This document shows positions 25,231 through 36,099 of a stretch of 64,000 nucleotides of DNA, piece after piece. Source of the DNA: Ilumatobacteraceae bacterium (GTDB lineage: Bacteria > Actinomycetota > Acidimicrobiia > Acidimicrobiales > Ilumatobacteraceae); assembly GCA_023263695.1 (NCBI GenBank), contig JALQUZ010000001.1:1-64000 (forward strand), in the 5' to 3' direction. Within the stretch, counting starts at the first letter, position 1. Each line of letters starts with the position of its first letter. The notes below the pieces were generated by a model that was not told the DNA's origin, searched no databases, and saw nothing but the letters and a program-made list of their open reading frames with translations. Made by a program: the position numbers and the translations under genes.

Positions 25231-25995
25231 ATGGAAACTGTACTTCGTCTATCGTTATCGCTCGTGCCAAAGCCTAAAGACCTCCATGAATATGTCAGCT
25301 TCTCGGATCCGAATTCGGATCAGACCTGGATGATTGACGCCACATATCTCAAGTCCAACTGGACATGCATTTACGGCTCCGGCTGCAAGGGCGTGCTTGA
25401 TGACGATGCGACCAAATTGCAACATGGTTGTTGCAGCTATGGTGCTCACTTCATCGATAAGAAGGATCTTGCCTCGGTGAAGAAGTCAGTTGCACGTCTG
25501 AAGCCTGAACATTGGCAAAACATGGAACGTGGCAAGAATGGCAAATGGTTGGGTAAGGAACGCGATGGCGCCGATGTCACGCGCAAAGTAAACGGTGTAT
25601 GCATCTTCCACAATGATGCAACCTTCGAAGGTGGTCTCGGTTGTGCCTTCCACATCGCCGCTCTTGAAGCTGGTGAGCGACCAATGGATTGGAAGCCAGA
25701 CGTGTGCTGGCAAGTTCCGCTTCGTTTAGAAGAGTTCACCGAAGACGATGGACACGTGGTGTCCTTTGTACGTGAATGGAAACGCCGCGACTGGGGTGAG
25801 GGTGGCCACGACTTCCATTGGTGGTGCACAGACGATTCAAAGGCCTTTGTAGGCAAAAATCCTGTTTACCAATACCTCAAAGATGAGCTGACAGAGTTGG
25901 TTGGTCCGGCCATCTACAAAATGATCGTGGAAACTCTGTCTCGCGATAACTCGGTTGCAGTTGCGCACCCGAAGATGAAAAAAGCGAAGAGTTAG
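25231..25995 (+). CDS. Cys-rich protein of unknown function (possible metal cluster)
   Basis: 254 aa from ATG 25231; GTG 25264 would shorten it by 11 residues. Cysteines are clustered: WTCIYGSGCKG (~45-55), HGCCSYGAH (~69-78), GVCIFHND (~121-128), GLGCAFHI (~134-141) and PDVCWQVPL (~155-163). The spacing and Cys/His content suggest binding of zinc or an iron-sulfur cluster, somewhat like YkgJ/DUF3109 Cys-cluster proteins; the match is not firm. Soluble, no signal peptide. Start codon abuts the divergent small gene, so it probably has a very short or no 5' leader. Confidence 0.65.
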   Translation: METVLRLSLSLVPKPKDLHEYVSFSDPNSDQTWMIDATYLKSNWTCIYGSGCKGVLDDDATKLQHGCCSYGAHFIDKKDLASVKKSVARLKPEHWQNMERGKNGKWLGKERDGADVTRKVNGVCIFHNDATFEGGLGCAFHIAALEAGERPMDWKPDVCWQVPLRLEEFTEDDGHVVSFVREWKRRDWGEGGHDFHWWCTDDSKAFVGKNPVYQYLKDELTELVGPAIYKMIVETLSRDNSVAVAHPKMKKAKS

Positions 25996-27839
25996 TTACC
26001 CGATTTTTTCGTGTACTTTCGGCGTTCCTCAAGCGTGAGATAACGCTTGCGAATGCGAATGAATCGTGGAGTTACTTCCACAAGTTCGTCATCGCCGATC
26101 CACTCAATTGCGGTTTCCAGCGTATGTGTTACCGGAGTTGCAAGTTTCGGACCATCGTCGTGACTGTGCGTACGAATGTTGGTCTTTTCTTTTGCACGCA
26201 CCGCGTTAACGACCATTTCGTCTTCTCGAGCATTTTCTCCGACGACCATGCCCTCGTAGGTGTCATCACCAGGTGAAACAAAGAGCGTTCCGCGAAGTTG
26301 CAAGTTATCCAGTGCATATGCAGTGGTAGTTCCCATGCGGTCAGCGATCATGGCGCCACCCAAGCGGTGAGGAAGCTCACCACACCATGGCATCCAGCCC
26401 GCGAGACTCTGGTGCAACAGCGCAGTTCCACGGGTAACAGTAAGTAACAGCGAGCGGAATCCGATGAGGCCGCGCGATGGTGCTTCGAAGCTAACGATGG
26501 TGCGACCTGGGTCTCCGGGACGAAGGTCGGTAATGCGACCCTTTCGTGGTGCCAAAGCCTGTGTGATTGCGCCAACGTATTCGTCTGGAACGTCACAGGT
26601 GCCCGATTCGAGCGGTTCTTGGCGCTTGCCGTCTATTTCCTTGGTAATGACTTCAGGACGACTCACTTGCAATTCGAAACCCTCACGTCGCATGTTTTCG
26701 ATGAGCACTGCAAGTTGCAATTCTCCACGTCCAGCAACTTCCATCACTTCGGCAACTTCGGTATTTGAAATTTTTATACTGACGTTTCCGAGAATTTCCT
26801 TGTTCAAACGGTCGCGAAGGTGGCGGCTGGTGAGGTATTTGCCGTCGCGGCCTGCGTATGGCGATGTATTCACTCCAAAACTCATGCGAAGCACCGGTTC
26901 GTCAACTTCAAGACGAGGAAGTGCAACAGGGTTATCAACCGAAGCGATGGTGTCGCCTACCTCGACTTCTTCGATACCAGAAAGAATGAATAAGTCGCCC
27001 GCGACAATCTCGGTTGCATCTGCACGTTCAATGCCCGAAAATTCAAACAGACTGCTGAGCTTGCGCTTCAAAACTGGCGCAGGATTCGAGTCAGTTGGCT
27101 TTTGGCACACTGCAACGTTTTCACCTTTGCTAAGAACTCCAGAGATAACGCGACCAATTGCGAGACGACCCAAGTAGTCCGATGCATCCAAGTTGGTCAC
27201 CATTGCTTGCAACGGTGCAGTTGGGTCATTGGTAGGCGCTGGTATGTGCTCAACAATCGCATCGAGCAAAGGGCTCAAATCGGTGTCCATCGGTGGCATT
27301 CCCAAACCCTTCATTGCGCGACTCTCACGTGCAACAGCGGAATACACAGGGAATGAAAGATGGTGATCAGCATGCGCGAGATCGAGGAACAACTGCTCTA
27401 CTTCTTGGAGCACTTCTTCCTTGCGCTCATCTTGGCGGTCAACCTTGTTGATTACCAGAATTACAGGAAGGTCAAGTTGCAGCGCCTTTGACAACACGTA
27501 ACGCGTTTGTGGCAACGGGCCTTCTGCAGCGTCAACCAACAACAGAATTCCGTCGACCAATGCAAGAGCTCGCTCTACTTCACCACCGAAATCGGCGTGA
27601 CCGGGCGTGTCTACCAAATTGATCTTGGTGCCCTTCCACTCAATTTGAGCAGCCTTGGCCAAAATGGTAATTCCACGCTCGCGTTCCTGATCGTCATTGT
27701 CCATAACGCGATCGACAACTGCGGAGTGTGCGGCAAACGTTCCCGTGCTGCGCAAAAGAGCATCTACAAGGGTGGTTTTGCCATGGTCTACGTGCGCCAC
27801 TAGAGCGATATTGCGCAATTTATTTGATTGTTGTGTCAT
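25992..27839 (-). CDS. typA: Translational GTPase TypA/BipA
   Basis: 615 aa. G1 is VAHVDHGKTTLVDALL, G2 lies in DDQERERGITILAK, G3 is DTPGHADFGG and G4 NKVDRQDER. The EF-G-like domains II-V are followed by the TypA-specific C-terminal domain (FVSPGDDTYEGMVVGENARE). It binds ribosomes and helps 50S assembly and stress growth. The C-terminus is the standard length. It converges with the Cys-rich gene, overlapping by 4 bases. Confident call from domain order and G motifs. Confidence 0.96.
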   Translation of the reverse strand: MTQQSNKLRNIALVAHVDHGKTTLVDALLRSTGTFAAHSAVVDRVMDNDDQERERGITILAKAAQIEWKGTKINLVDTPGHADFGGEVERALALVDGILLLVDAAEGPLPQTRYVLSKALQLDLPVILVINKVDRQDERKEEVLQEVEQLFLDLAHADHHLSFPVYSAVARESRAMKGLGMPPMDTDLSPLLDAIVEHIPAPTNDPTAPLQAMVTNLDASDYLGRLAIGRVISGVLSKGENVAVCQKPTDSNPAPVLKRKLSSLFEFSGIERADATEIVAGDLFILSGIEEVEVGDTIASVDNPVALPRLEVDEPVLRMSFGVNTSPYAGRDGKYLTSRHLRDRLNKEILGNVSIKISNTEVAEVMEVAGRGELQLAVLIENMRREGFELQVSRPEVITKEIDGKRQEPLESGTCDVPDEYVGAITQALAPRKGRITDLRPGDPGRTIVSFEAPSRGLIGFRSLLLTVTRGTALLHQSLAGWMPWCGELPHRLGGAMIADRMGTTTAYALDNLQLRGTLFVSPGDDTYEGMVVGENAREDEMVVNAVRAKEKTNIRTHSHDDGPKLATPVTHTLETAIEWIGDDELVEVTPRFIRIRKRYLTLEERRKYTKKSGN

Positions 27840-27878
27840 TTGTTGGGGGGTGATGTGAAAAAGCCGGTATTGGCTGAT

Positions 27879-28073
27879 CTAGATCTCTTCCTCTTCGCTT
27901 TCTTCGTCGTCTTCATCGAATCGCACTCCATAGCGTTCCGCTATGGCTGCATACTCGTCCTCTTCGGTCTGCGGCGAACGCGAACGACCACCAAAACCCA
28001 AATCCTCGGCCGTAGGCCCTGATTGCTTCAATCTGCGCGCTTCTTCAAAGCGACGATGACGACCCTTCTTCAC
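27879..28073 (-). CDS. Small charged protein of unknown function
   Basis: 64 aa from GTG at 28073. N-terminus MKKGRHRRFEEARRLKQSGP is strongly basic and resembles a short nucleic-acid-binding tail; the C-terminal 20 residues are very acidic (DEDDEESEEEEI). The middle has ERYGVRFDED. Lies just upstream of typA (39 bases) in the same direction and just downstream of rnd. Function unknown. Confidence 0.55.
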   Translation of the reverse strand: MKKGRHRRFEEARRLKQSGPTAEDLGFGGRSRSPQTEEDEYAAIAERYGVRFDEDDEESEEEEI

Positions 28074-28102
28074 GGTAGGGGCTCCGAACTGTGCTCGGAC
28101 GA

Positions 28103-28117
28103 CTACCGCTTCGGTAG
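28103..28117. promoter_or_regulatory. Short hairpin upstream of the small charged-protein gene
   Basis: CTACCG, then CTT, then CGGTAG gives a 6-base stem with a 3-base loop, 30-45 bases upstream of the GTG at 28073 in the 103-base gap after rnd. No T-run, so it is a weak candidate for a 5' leader hairpin or a site; chance is possible. Confidence 0.25.
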
Positions 28118-28176
28118 CCGCCTATTGAATAAACATCGCGGATTACTCTAGCCGTTGAAATGGCTCAAATTGGGCA

Positions 28177-29319
28177 TTATTGCAAGGTTGTTGGTAAAAG
28201 CCGCAGTCGTCCTCGCCCATCAAAGGTCAGTCCTGCTTCGCCTGAAAGGATCCTGTCGATGTCTCGACCGACGATCTCTGCGCGCCAGCCTGTGGATAAC
28301 CGAGAAGCTTTCGATTTGCGCAATAAGTCCATAATGTCTTGCCTGGTACCGAGCAATGTTGCATCTACATGATGCTCGCGAGCGAGTTCGCCGATCCACG
28401 CTGCGATCAAACTCATTGCTGGTCGAAACTCCTTGTCTACATCGTCATGCTCGGTGTGTGGAAGCTTTACTTCTTTGTCCCGGCCAGCGGCAACGGCATC
28501 GACAATTTCTTGACCTACCTGACCACCGATTTGGCGACTTTCAAGGCCGCGTATGGACAATAGATCGCCAACAGTGTGTGGCATCGCATGAGCAACCCCT
28601 AGGAGCGCGATATCGGAGAGCACTCGACGCGGCGGCATGTCATATTGCATTGCTTTGCGTTCACGCCATTCGGCTACCGATTGTGCAACCCCGCGCGAAG
28701 CAGGTTTCAACGTACGCACTTCTTTGATCCTCAACCACGCATCTGCAGGATCTTGTGGACCATTGGGCCGGGTGCGCAATTCCTCGCAGGCTTCAGCCGC
28801 CCACGATGCTCGACCCAATTCGGTAAGCCGCGTCATGATGCTGTCATGAAGAACAAACAAGTAATCAACATCACTCGCTGCATATTTTTGTTGATCAGCA
28901 GTGAGCGGCCTGCGCAACCAGTCCGTGAGTCGGTCCCCTTTAGGCAACGAAATCTTCAGCTCATTCTGAACGAGTGATGCAAGTGATGGAGTTGACATTC
29001 CAATAAATCCGGACGAAAGTTGGGTATCAAAAATTCGCTTTGGAACTGCCCCAGATGCGTGTTGGAGAACTTCAAGATCTTGTTGTGCTGCATGAATGAT
29101 GCACAGAGAGTCGGCAGCGAACAACCGGACGAGCAATGTGGTATCAATTGCAAGTGGATCTACCAGTGCGGTGGTCTCGCCAATTCGAATCTGTAGAAGG
29201 GCAAGTTTTGGGTAATACGTCTTTTCGCGATGGAATTCAGTATCAAGCGCATAGCGCTCTGACGACACCGCTTGATCAATGAGCGCATTGAGCGCTGCAT
29301 CATCGTCGATCCACATCAT
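28177..29319 (-). CDS. rnd: Ribonuclease D (DEDDy 3'-5' exonuclease with HRDC domain)
   Basis: 380 aa. Exo I is YALDTEFHREKTYY with the Asp and Glu; Exo II is SLCIIHAAQQDLEVLQ; Exo III is KYAASDVDYLFVLHD with Tyr and Asp of the DEDDy group. The HRDC domain follows at ~190-280 (WLRIKEVRTLKPASRGVAQS, then RVLSDIALLGVAH). RNase D trims 3' ends of tRNA and other small RNAs. It follows the rhodanese gene by 12 bases, in a run of four same-direction genes from 30654. Length is normal. Confidence 0.93.
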   Translation of the reverse strand: MMWIDDDAALNALIDQAVSSERYALDTEFHREKTYYPKLALLQIRIGETTALVDPLAIDTTLLVRLFAADSLCIIHAAQQDLEVLQHASGAVPKRIFDTQLSSGFIGMSTPSLASLVQNELKISLPKGDRLTDWLRRPLTADQQKYAASDVDYLFVLHDSIMTRLTELGRASWAAEACEELRTRPNGPQDPADAWLRIKEVRTLKPASRGVAQSVAEWRERKAMQYDMPPRRVLSDIALLGVAHAMPHTVGDLLSIRGLESRQIGGQVGQEIVDAVAAGRDKEVKLPHTEHDDVDKEFRPAMSLIAAWIGELAREHHVDATLLGTRQDIMDLLRKSKASRLSTGWRAEIVGRDIDRILSGEAGLTFDGRGRLRLLPTTLQ

Positions 29320-29331
29320 GTAATGGACGAG

Positions 29332-29646
29332 CTATTCAGCAGTTTCAACAGCGTTGCCTAATGCGAGCCAACCCGAAGTGCCGCCGGCGATGTTCACAAG
29401 ATTATCAATATCAAAATCGGCGAGATATTGGCAGGCGCGCATGCTTCGTCCGCCCACTTGGCATATGACGTACACGGTTCCGTCATGGCGAAATTCATCG
29501 ACACGATCGTGAACGGTTGATAGCGGAATTGAAATGGCTGTCGGCACATGACCTGCTGCGTATTCATCGGCTTCGCGCACATCAATGAGCAATGCACCAT
29601 TTGCAAGCAGGGGCGCTAATTCGGAAACTGAAATTTCACCAATCAT
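29332..29646 (-). CDS. Rhodanese-like domain protein
   Basis: 104 aa single rhodanese domain. LIDVREADEYAAGHVPTAIS is the CH2A-like entry, and YVICQVGGRSMRACQYLA holds the active-site Cys loop CQVGGRS. Last strand is NIAGGTSGWLALGN. Single-domain rhodaneses bind persulfide sulfur and pass it to acceptors or act in sulfide chemistry. Situated between MobA and RNase D genes, so a link to molybdenum cofactor sulfur supply is possible, though this is only context. Confidence 0.9.
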   Translation of the reverse strand: MIGEISVSELAPLLANGALLIDVREADEYAAGHVPTAISIPLSTVHDRVDEFRHDGTVYVICQVGGRSMRACQYLADFDIDNLVNIAGGTSGWLALGNAVETAE

Positions 29647-29656
29647 TGTGCTTATC

Positions 29657-30217
29657 CTATTGCTCGTCTGCTGGTGTATTTATGTTCATCAGCACAGCAT
29701 CTTCGTAGCGCTGATCGCCAACATTGAGACCTGAAATTGCACGATGAATAGCACGCTCGCCAGAAGCGAACGCCTTCGCCATGTGTTGACGAGTTGCTTC
29801 CACATTCCAGCAACTCAGCAGCAAATGTCGTAAATGTGGAGGCGCATCGTCGCTCGCAACTACAACGTCAAACCGAGTTGATGCCGCAATCAACTGTTGA
29901 AAATGTGTATGCAGGAAGCCTGGAGTATCGCAAGGCGCGAAAACGACAACATCAGTTATTGCAGATTCCAAGGCATCGCACAATGCGCCAAGTGGACCTT
30001 GTCCTTCTCGCTTGCCGGAAAACTGAGAGAATGGAGAAAAATCTTGGTGATCGATCACAGGACCAAGAAAACAAACATCGCCATCAACCGCGTTCTTCAT
30101 ATTGTTGAAGACCACAATCCCCATACAGGTCCCGTTGATACGGTGAAACATCTTGTTGGAACCAAAGCGCGAACTGTTGCCCCCCGAAAGAACGAAACCA
30201 GAAACTGTAGGTTGCAT
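29657..30217 (-). CDS. mobA: Molybdenum cofactor guanylyltransferase (MobA-like)
   Basis: 186 aa, the normal size. VSGFVLSGGNSSRFGSNKMF is the nucleotidyltransferase glycine-rich start with Arg and Lys; VVVFAPCDTPGFL contains the Asp of the metal site. The final NINTPADEQ is the family ending. It would attach GMP to molybdopterin to make the cofactor for enzymes such as DMSO reductase-type proteins; relatives (MocA type) make the cytosine form used by the xanthine oxidase family. The choice between MobA and MocA cannot be made firmly. May support the molybdenum hydroxylase at 58.4 kb. Confidence 0.85.
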   Translation of the reverse strand: MQPTVSGFVLSGGNSSRFGSNKMFHRINGTCMGIVVFNNMKNAVDGDVCFLGPVIDHQDFSPFSQFSGKREGQGPLGALCDALESAITDVVVFAPCDTPGFLHTHFQQLIAASTRFDVVVASDDAPPHLRHLLLSCWNVEATRQHMAKAFASGERAIHRAISGLNVGDQRYEDAVLMNINTPADEQ

Positions 30218-30225
30218 CGCGCTAC

Positions 30226-30654
30226 TTAAGGTCTGCCATTTGGATCACATTGCAGCAAAAACTGTGCGCACCGAGTTGCCTCATCGGCTTCGCCAATAAC
30301 CGAAGCTGTGCGAGCTAGACCATCAAGACAATTCAGAAACCCATGATTGCTCGGCGCCGACCAACGCACATATCCACTGCCTTTCCACCCATTTGCCCGC
30401 AACGCATCGAGGCCTCGGTGGTAGCCAACTCGATATGCCATGTAGCTCTCAATAGAGTCCCGCGCAACATCGCCTAGTGCAGCCCATGCCGCCAGATATC
30501 GCGGATGATGTGCGACCACACGAGCCACGGCATCTCGCCGGTCGCGCTCGGGTGAGGCAAGAGCCGCATCGAGTTCTGCTTGCATAGCGTTATCTACTGC
30601 GGGAAGGACCACGTTTGGCGGACCAGTTCCTGAAACATTTACCGATGAGCTCAT
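30226..30654 (-). CDS. DUF3151 family actinobacterial protein
   Basis: 142 aa. The segment AVARVVAHHPRYLAAWAALG and then SIESYMAYRVGYHRGLDALR followed by NGWKGSGYVRWSAPSNHGFL is diagnostic of DUF3151, which is found in Actinobacteria next to many housekeeping genes. The fold is helical, TPR-like in feel. No function is assigned to the family. It leads the four-gene leftward run DUF3151-mobA-rhodanese-rnd, with gaps of only 8-12 bases. Confidence 0.88.
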   Translation of the reverse strand: MSSSVNVSGTGPPNVVLPAVDNAMQAELDAALASPERDRRDAVARVVAHHPRYLAAWAALGDVARDSIESYMAYRVGYHRGLDALRANGWKGSGYVRWSAPSNHGFLNCLDGLARTASVIGEADEATRCAQFLLQCDPNGRP

Positions 30655-30658
30655 GGTT

Positions 30659-30681
30659 CAACCGTATACGAGAAGCGGTTG
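30659..30681. promoter_or_regulatory. Inverted repeat in the divergent spacer before the 30712 gene
   Basis: CAACCG at 30659-30664 and CGGTTG at 30676-30681, 11 bases apart, in the 57-base spacer between DUF3151 (minus) and a small membrane protein (plus). It could serve either promoter as an operator. Weak evidence. Confidence 0.25.
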
Positions 30682-30711
30682 GCGATCAGGTTTTGCTGGC
30701 AGAATATATCG

Positions 30712-31005
30712 ATGATTGCAATTTCCTTTAATGCAGACAGTGTGAAGAATTATTCACTGATGGCAATGGGTGGATCATTCGTTGGATTGCTGCTTGTACT
30801 GAAATTTGCAAAATCCATTGTCTCGAAACTGCTGTTACTGATCGTCTGTGTTGGTATCGGGGTGTTGGCATTTACTCAACGAGACGCTGTTAATGCTTGT
30901 GTAGCCACCGCAAATAAACAAGCTCAAGCTGGAACTCCGTTTGAAACCTCTTGTACTTTTTTTGGACAGCAAGTTTCACTTTCTGGAATTTCTCAACAGC
31001 CATGA
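30712..31005 (+). CDS. Small membrane protein of unknown function
   Basis: 97 aa from ATG 30712. A hydrophobic stretch covers ~18-56 (MAMGGSFVGLLLVLKFAKSI, then LLLLIVCVGIGVLAF), giving two spans or a hairpin, followed by a Cys-bearing tail (NACVATANKQAQ..SCTFFG) that probably faces outside, where the two Cys might form a disulfide. Its stop overlaps the start of the aminopeptidase gene (ATGA), so it is translationally coupled. No family recognised. Confidence 0.6.
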   Translation: MIAISFNADSVKNYSLMAMGGSFVGLLLVLKFAKSIVSKLLLLIVCVGIGVLAFTQRDAVNACVATANKQAQAGTPFETSCTFFGQQVSLSGISQQP

Positions 31006-32252
31006 TCAGTAGTTTTCTTGAGCACATTGATGCGTGTCCAACCGCCCATCATGTGACCAATAGTGCTTCATCGATTTTGGTGGAGAATAGATTCAACCGA
31101 GTTCCACTCGACAGCTCTTTCACTCAACACGATCTTGAACATGGCTTCGTAGTGAGTGGCGGAACCATTATTGCCTGGAAGAACTTGGCTTCCTTATCTG
31201 CTAATGGAATTCGAATCGTTGGCGCTCATACCGATTCGCCTGGTTTGCATATCAAGCCGAATCCTGATTCTCAATCTCTCAAATGGCAGCAATTGCAAGT
31301 GGAGGTCTACGGAGGTCCGTTGCTTAACTCGTGGCTCGATCGTGATTTAGCGATCGCTGGTCATGTGGTACTTCGTGATGGCACCACTTCCCTGTTTGCG
31401 ACACCAAATCCCGTGGCGCGAATTCCGCAACTTGCCATCCATCTCGATCGTGAAGTGAACGATAAAGGTCTCATTCTCAATAAGCATCAACACCTCACGC
31501 CGGTATGGGCAATTGGAAAACCAACTACTTCGTTTGCTGCGTGGATCGCCCAACAGAACTCGGTTTCCGAATCTCAAGTCGCTTCTTGGTCAGCTCAACT
31601 GGTTGATACGCAAAACGCGCAGATTTTCGGACTTAATAATGATTTCATCGCATCGTCACGCATTGATAATCAAATATCGTGCTGGGCGGCACTTTCATCG
31701 TTAATCAGTACACCTAGTGAACGACCAATGATGGTTGCACTTTTCGACCATGAAGAAGTTGGATCGCAAAGCAGCACAGGAGCCGGTGGACCTTTGCTCG
31801 AATATGTTCTCGAGCGCCTTGCGACCGCTTCGGGGTGCACACGAACCGAATATCTTGAAGCATTACAAAAGAGTCATTGCGTTTCGGCGGACAATGCACA
31901 CGCTGTACATCCGAACTACTCAGATCGACACGAATTAAATAATGCTCCGCTTGTCAATGATGGTGTCGTCGTAAAAACCAACGTCAATCAGCGTTATGCA
32001 ACTTCGCCGAGCTCACTTGTACCGATTGTTCGCGCAGCATCTACTGCTGGTGTTCACCTACAAAAATTTTCTTCGCGTAACAACATCGCGTGTGGATCGA
32101 CGATCGGTCCAATTACAGCAACTCGCTTGGGTATTGAGACCGTCGATATCGGAGTTCCGCAGCTCTCAATGCATTCCATTCGCGAAATGTGCGGAACGAA
32201 AGATCCTGAAGATCTTGTCGCTCTGCTCAGCGCTTATTTTTCGCGCAATTAA
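31002..32252 (+). CDS. apeB: M18-family aminopeptidase (aspartyl aminopeptidase-like)
   Basis: 416 aa from ATG 31002, which overlaps the TGA of the preceding gene. Metal-site segments: VGAHTDSPGLHIKPNPD (His and Asp), ALFDHEEVGSQSSTGAGGP (Glu-Glu and Asp pair) and the later NDGVVVKTNVNQRYATSPSS region, ending in LSMHSIREMCGTKDPE with the last His. These match M18 dodecameric zinc aminopeptidases that prefer acidic or other N-terminal residues. Cytosolic; normal length. Convergent with plsC, 7 bases apart. Confidence 0.92.
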   Translation: MISSFLEHIDACPTAHHVTNSASSILVENRFNRVPLDSSFTQHDLEHGFVVSGGTIIAWKNLASLSANGIRIVGAHTDSPGLHIKPNPDSQSLKWQQLQVEVYGGPLLNSWLDRDLAIAGHVVLRDGTTSLFATPNPVARIPQLAIHLDREVNDKGLILNKHQHLTPVWAIGKPTTSFAAWIAQQNSVSESQVASWSAQLVDTQNAQIFGLNNDFIASSRIDNQISCWAALSSLISTPSERPMMVALFDHEEVGSQSSTGAGGPLLEYVLERLATASGCTRTEYLEALQKSHCVSADNAHAVHPNYSDRHELNNAPLVNDGVVVKTNVNQRYATSPSSLVPIVRAASTAGVHLQKFSSRNNIACGSTIGPITATRLGIETVDIGVPQLSMHSIREMCGTKDPEDLVALLSAYFSRN

Positions 32253-32259
32253 AAAGTAT

Positions 32260-32936
32260 TCATGAATTGATGAGACGATTGGCCTCATCTAACAACAGTT
32301 GAAGTTCATGTCGAAGTTTGATGGTTAACTCTGCAATCTGTTCACGTGATGCCCTGCCGCCACCGGGAACTTCTGCGGCAATGGGTTTTCCAATCACCAT
32401 TCTGCACTTCTTGAATCGAATGGCCTTTGATCCCGAGCTCATTACGTCTTCAGTGCCGGCTATACCGGCGGGGACAATTGGTACTCCTGTTTTCAATGCC
32501 ACGTAGGCTGCGCCGTCGAACAACGGTTGAACTTCCGGACCGTAGTGTCGCGTACCTTCGGGAAACATCACCAGAGGTTCGCCACTCTGTAACACAGCGA
32601 TACAACGCTTCAGTGCTTCAAGGTCTGCGGACCCGCGTGTCACGGGAAACGCGCCAAGTCCAGTCATGATTTTGCCGATGGGCTTGTATTTCCAAATGGT
32701 GTCTTTACCCATGAATCGCATGCGTCGTCGAGTTGCAGCAGAGGCAACCGGAATGTCGATCGTTGACCTGTGGGTAGGCGCAAACACAAAAGCACCACTC
32801 GAAGGAACATTCTCTACACCGCTAACACGTAACCGAAGATACGAGCGACAAATCCCAACAACTACAGCACGCACGCATGCATAGAAAATTTTTGTTGAAC
32901 GTGATTGCCCAACAATCCGCGAATCTACAACTGCCA

Positions 32937-32937
<1 letters not shown>
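32260..32937 (-). CDS. plsC: 1-acyl-sn-glycerol-3-phosphate acyltransferase
   Basis: 225 aa. APTHRSTIDIPVA contains the HxxxxD catalytic motif, FMGKDTIWKYKPIGKIM the second block, and VMFPEGTRHYG the FPEGT acyl-acceptor motif. Start ATG overlaps the TAA of cmk by one base. It transfers an acyl chain to lysophosphatidic acid at the inner face of the membrane, making phosphatidate. The gene order guaB1-cmk-plsC with short overlaps indicates one transcript. Confidence 0.9.
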
Positions 32938-35053
<2,116 letters not shown>

Positions 35054-35085
35054 TTACTTGCTAAACCCTGCTTTACGACCGCTTT

Positions 35086-35108
35086 AGGCTACTCCGAATT
35101 TGTAGCCT
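35086..35108. promoter_or_regulatory. Inverted repeat between guaB1 and the Sua5 gene
   Basis: AGGCTAC at 35086-35092 and GTAGCCT at 35102-35108, perfect 7-base arms with a 9-base spacer, ending 9 bases before the ATG of the Sua5-like gene in the 91-base divergent spacer. Its placement fits an operator or a short leader hairpin that could affect initiation. Not proof; such pairs can be chance. Confidence 0.35.
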
Positions 35109-35117
35109 CATAATCAC

Positions 35118-36038
35118 ATGAGTTCAATCGTTTCTAGCCGTAACCCGGATGTTGTCCGTCGTGCAGTCGAAGTGTTGAATGCAGGCGGTCTGGTGGGTTT
35201 ACCGACGGAAACCGTCTATGGGCTTGCGGCGCGTGCAGACCTTGACAGCGCAGTCAACAAGATTTTTCACGCCAAGGGGCGCCCGGCCGACCATCCTCTC
35301 ATTCTTCATATTTCGCACAGCTCTGAAATACATCGTTATGCCGTCAATGTTCCACCAGAGGCGATATCACTTGCTGAACAATGTTGGCCAGGTCCGCTTA
35401 CGTTATTGCTGCACAAATCTGCTGAAGTTTCCACACTCGTCACAGGCGGTCGCGACACCGTTGCCATTCGCGTTCCTGCAAACGAGTGCGCCAGAAACAT
35501 TATTGATTTGTGCGGACACTCAGTAGCTGCCCCTTCGGCAAACGTATTTGGTCACGTCAGCCCATCAACAGCGCAACATGTGCTGGACGATCTTGGTGAT
35601 CGTGTCGATCTAGTTATCGACGACGGAGGTTGCACCATTGGTGTTGAATCAACCATTGTCGACTTCACCACTTCCCAACCTCAGTTGCTTCGACCTGGTG
35701 GTTTGCCTGTGGAAGATCTCGAATTGATCATGGACCGAGAATTGGCCATGCCATCGGGTGAATCGCGTGCCTCCGGAATGCTTGCGTCGCATTATGCGCC
35801 AAATTGCTCCGTGGTACTCGCCCAAAACGTCGCCGAAGCCAGAGCGATGCACGAGGCCACCCCGAACTCTCGAATCCTTGATCATTGGGACAATTTTCCG
35901 CTCTACGCCGCCACGCTCTACACCCAAATGCGGCAAGCCGACAAGGATGGCCTCGGCACGATCATCGCAGTAATTCCGCCAAAATCTGGGCTTGGTCATG
36001 CCATTGTTGACCGCCTGAGCAAGGCGTCATTCCTCTAG
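35118..36038 (+). CDS. L-threonylcarbamoyladenylate synthase (Sua5/YrdC type)
   Basis: 306 aa, long (Sua5-like) rather than short (TsaC) form. The YrdC domain has GGLVGLPTETVYGLAARADL, IFHAKGRPADHPLILH with the Lys-x-Arg motif, WPGPLTLLL, and SVAAPSANVFGHVSPST with the SxN motif. The smaller C-terminal Sua5 domain begins after ASGMLASHYAPN. It makes the TC-AMP intermediate for t6A37 in ANN-decoding tRNAs. Alone on its transcript, divergent from guaB1. Confidence 0.9.
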   Translation: MSSIVSSRNPDVVRRAVEVLNAGGLVGLPTETVYGLAARADLDSAVNKIFHAKGRPADHPLILHISHSSEIHRYAVNVPPEAISLAEQCWPGPLTLLLHKSAEVSTLVTGGRDTVAIRVPANECARNIIDLCGHSVAAPSANVFGHVSPSTAQHVLDDLGDRVDLVIDDGGCTIGVESTIVDFTTSQPQLLRPGGLPVEDLELIMDRELAMPSGESRASGMLASHYAPNCSVVLAQNVAEARAMHEATPNSRILDHWDNFPLYAATLYTQMRQADKDGLGTIIAVIPPKSGLGHAIVDRLSKASFL

Positions 36039-36099
36039 GCTAAATAGTCCAAACCCAGGGTGGCACCCGTCACCCGACTCCTAGGGGGAGAAAAAATAC

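Noticed and set aside
26464..27177. 237-codon open frame on the plus strand
   Set aside because: Antisense to typA, Ser/Arg-rich product typical of a shadow frame.
36057..36075. T-box-like GGGTGGCACC stretch ahead of the binding-protein gene
   Set aside because: Only a partial match to the T-box consensus and no leader structure or downstream terminator; the gene is not a typical T-box target.
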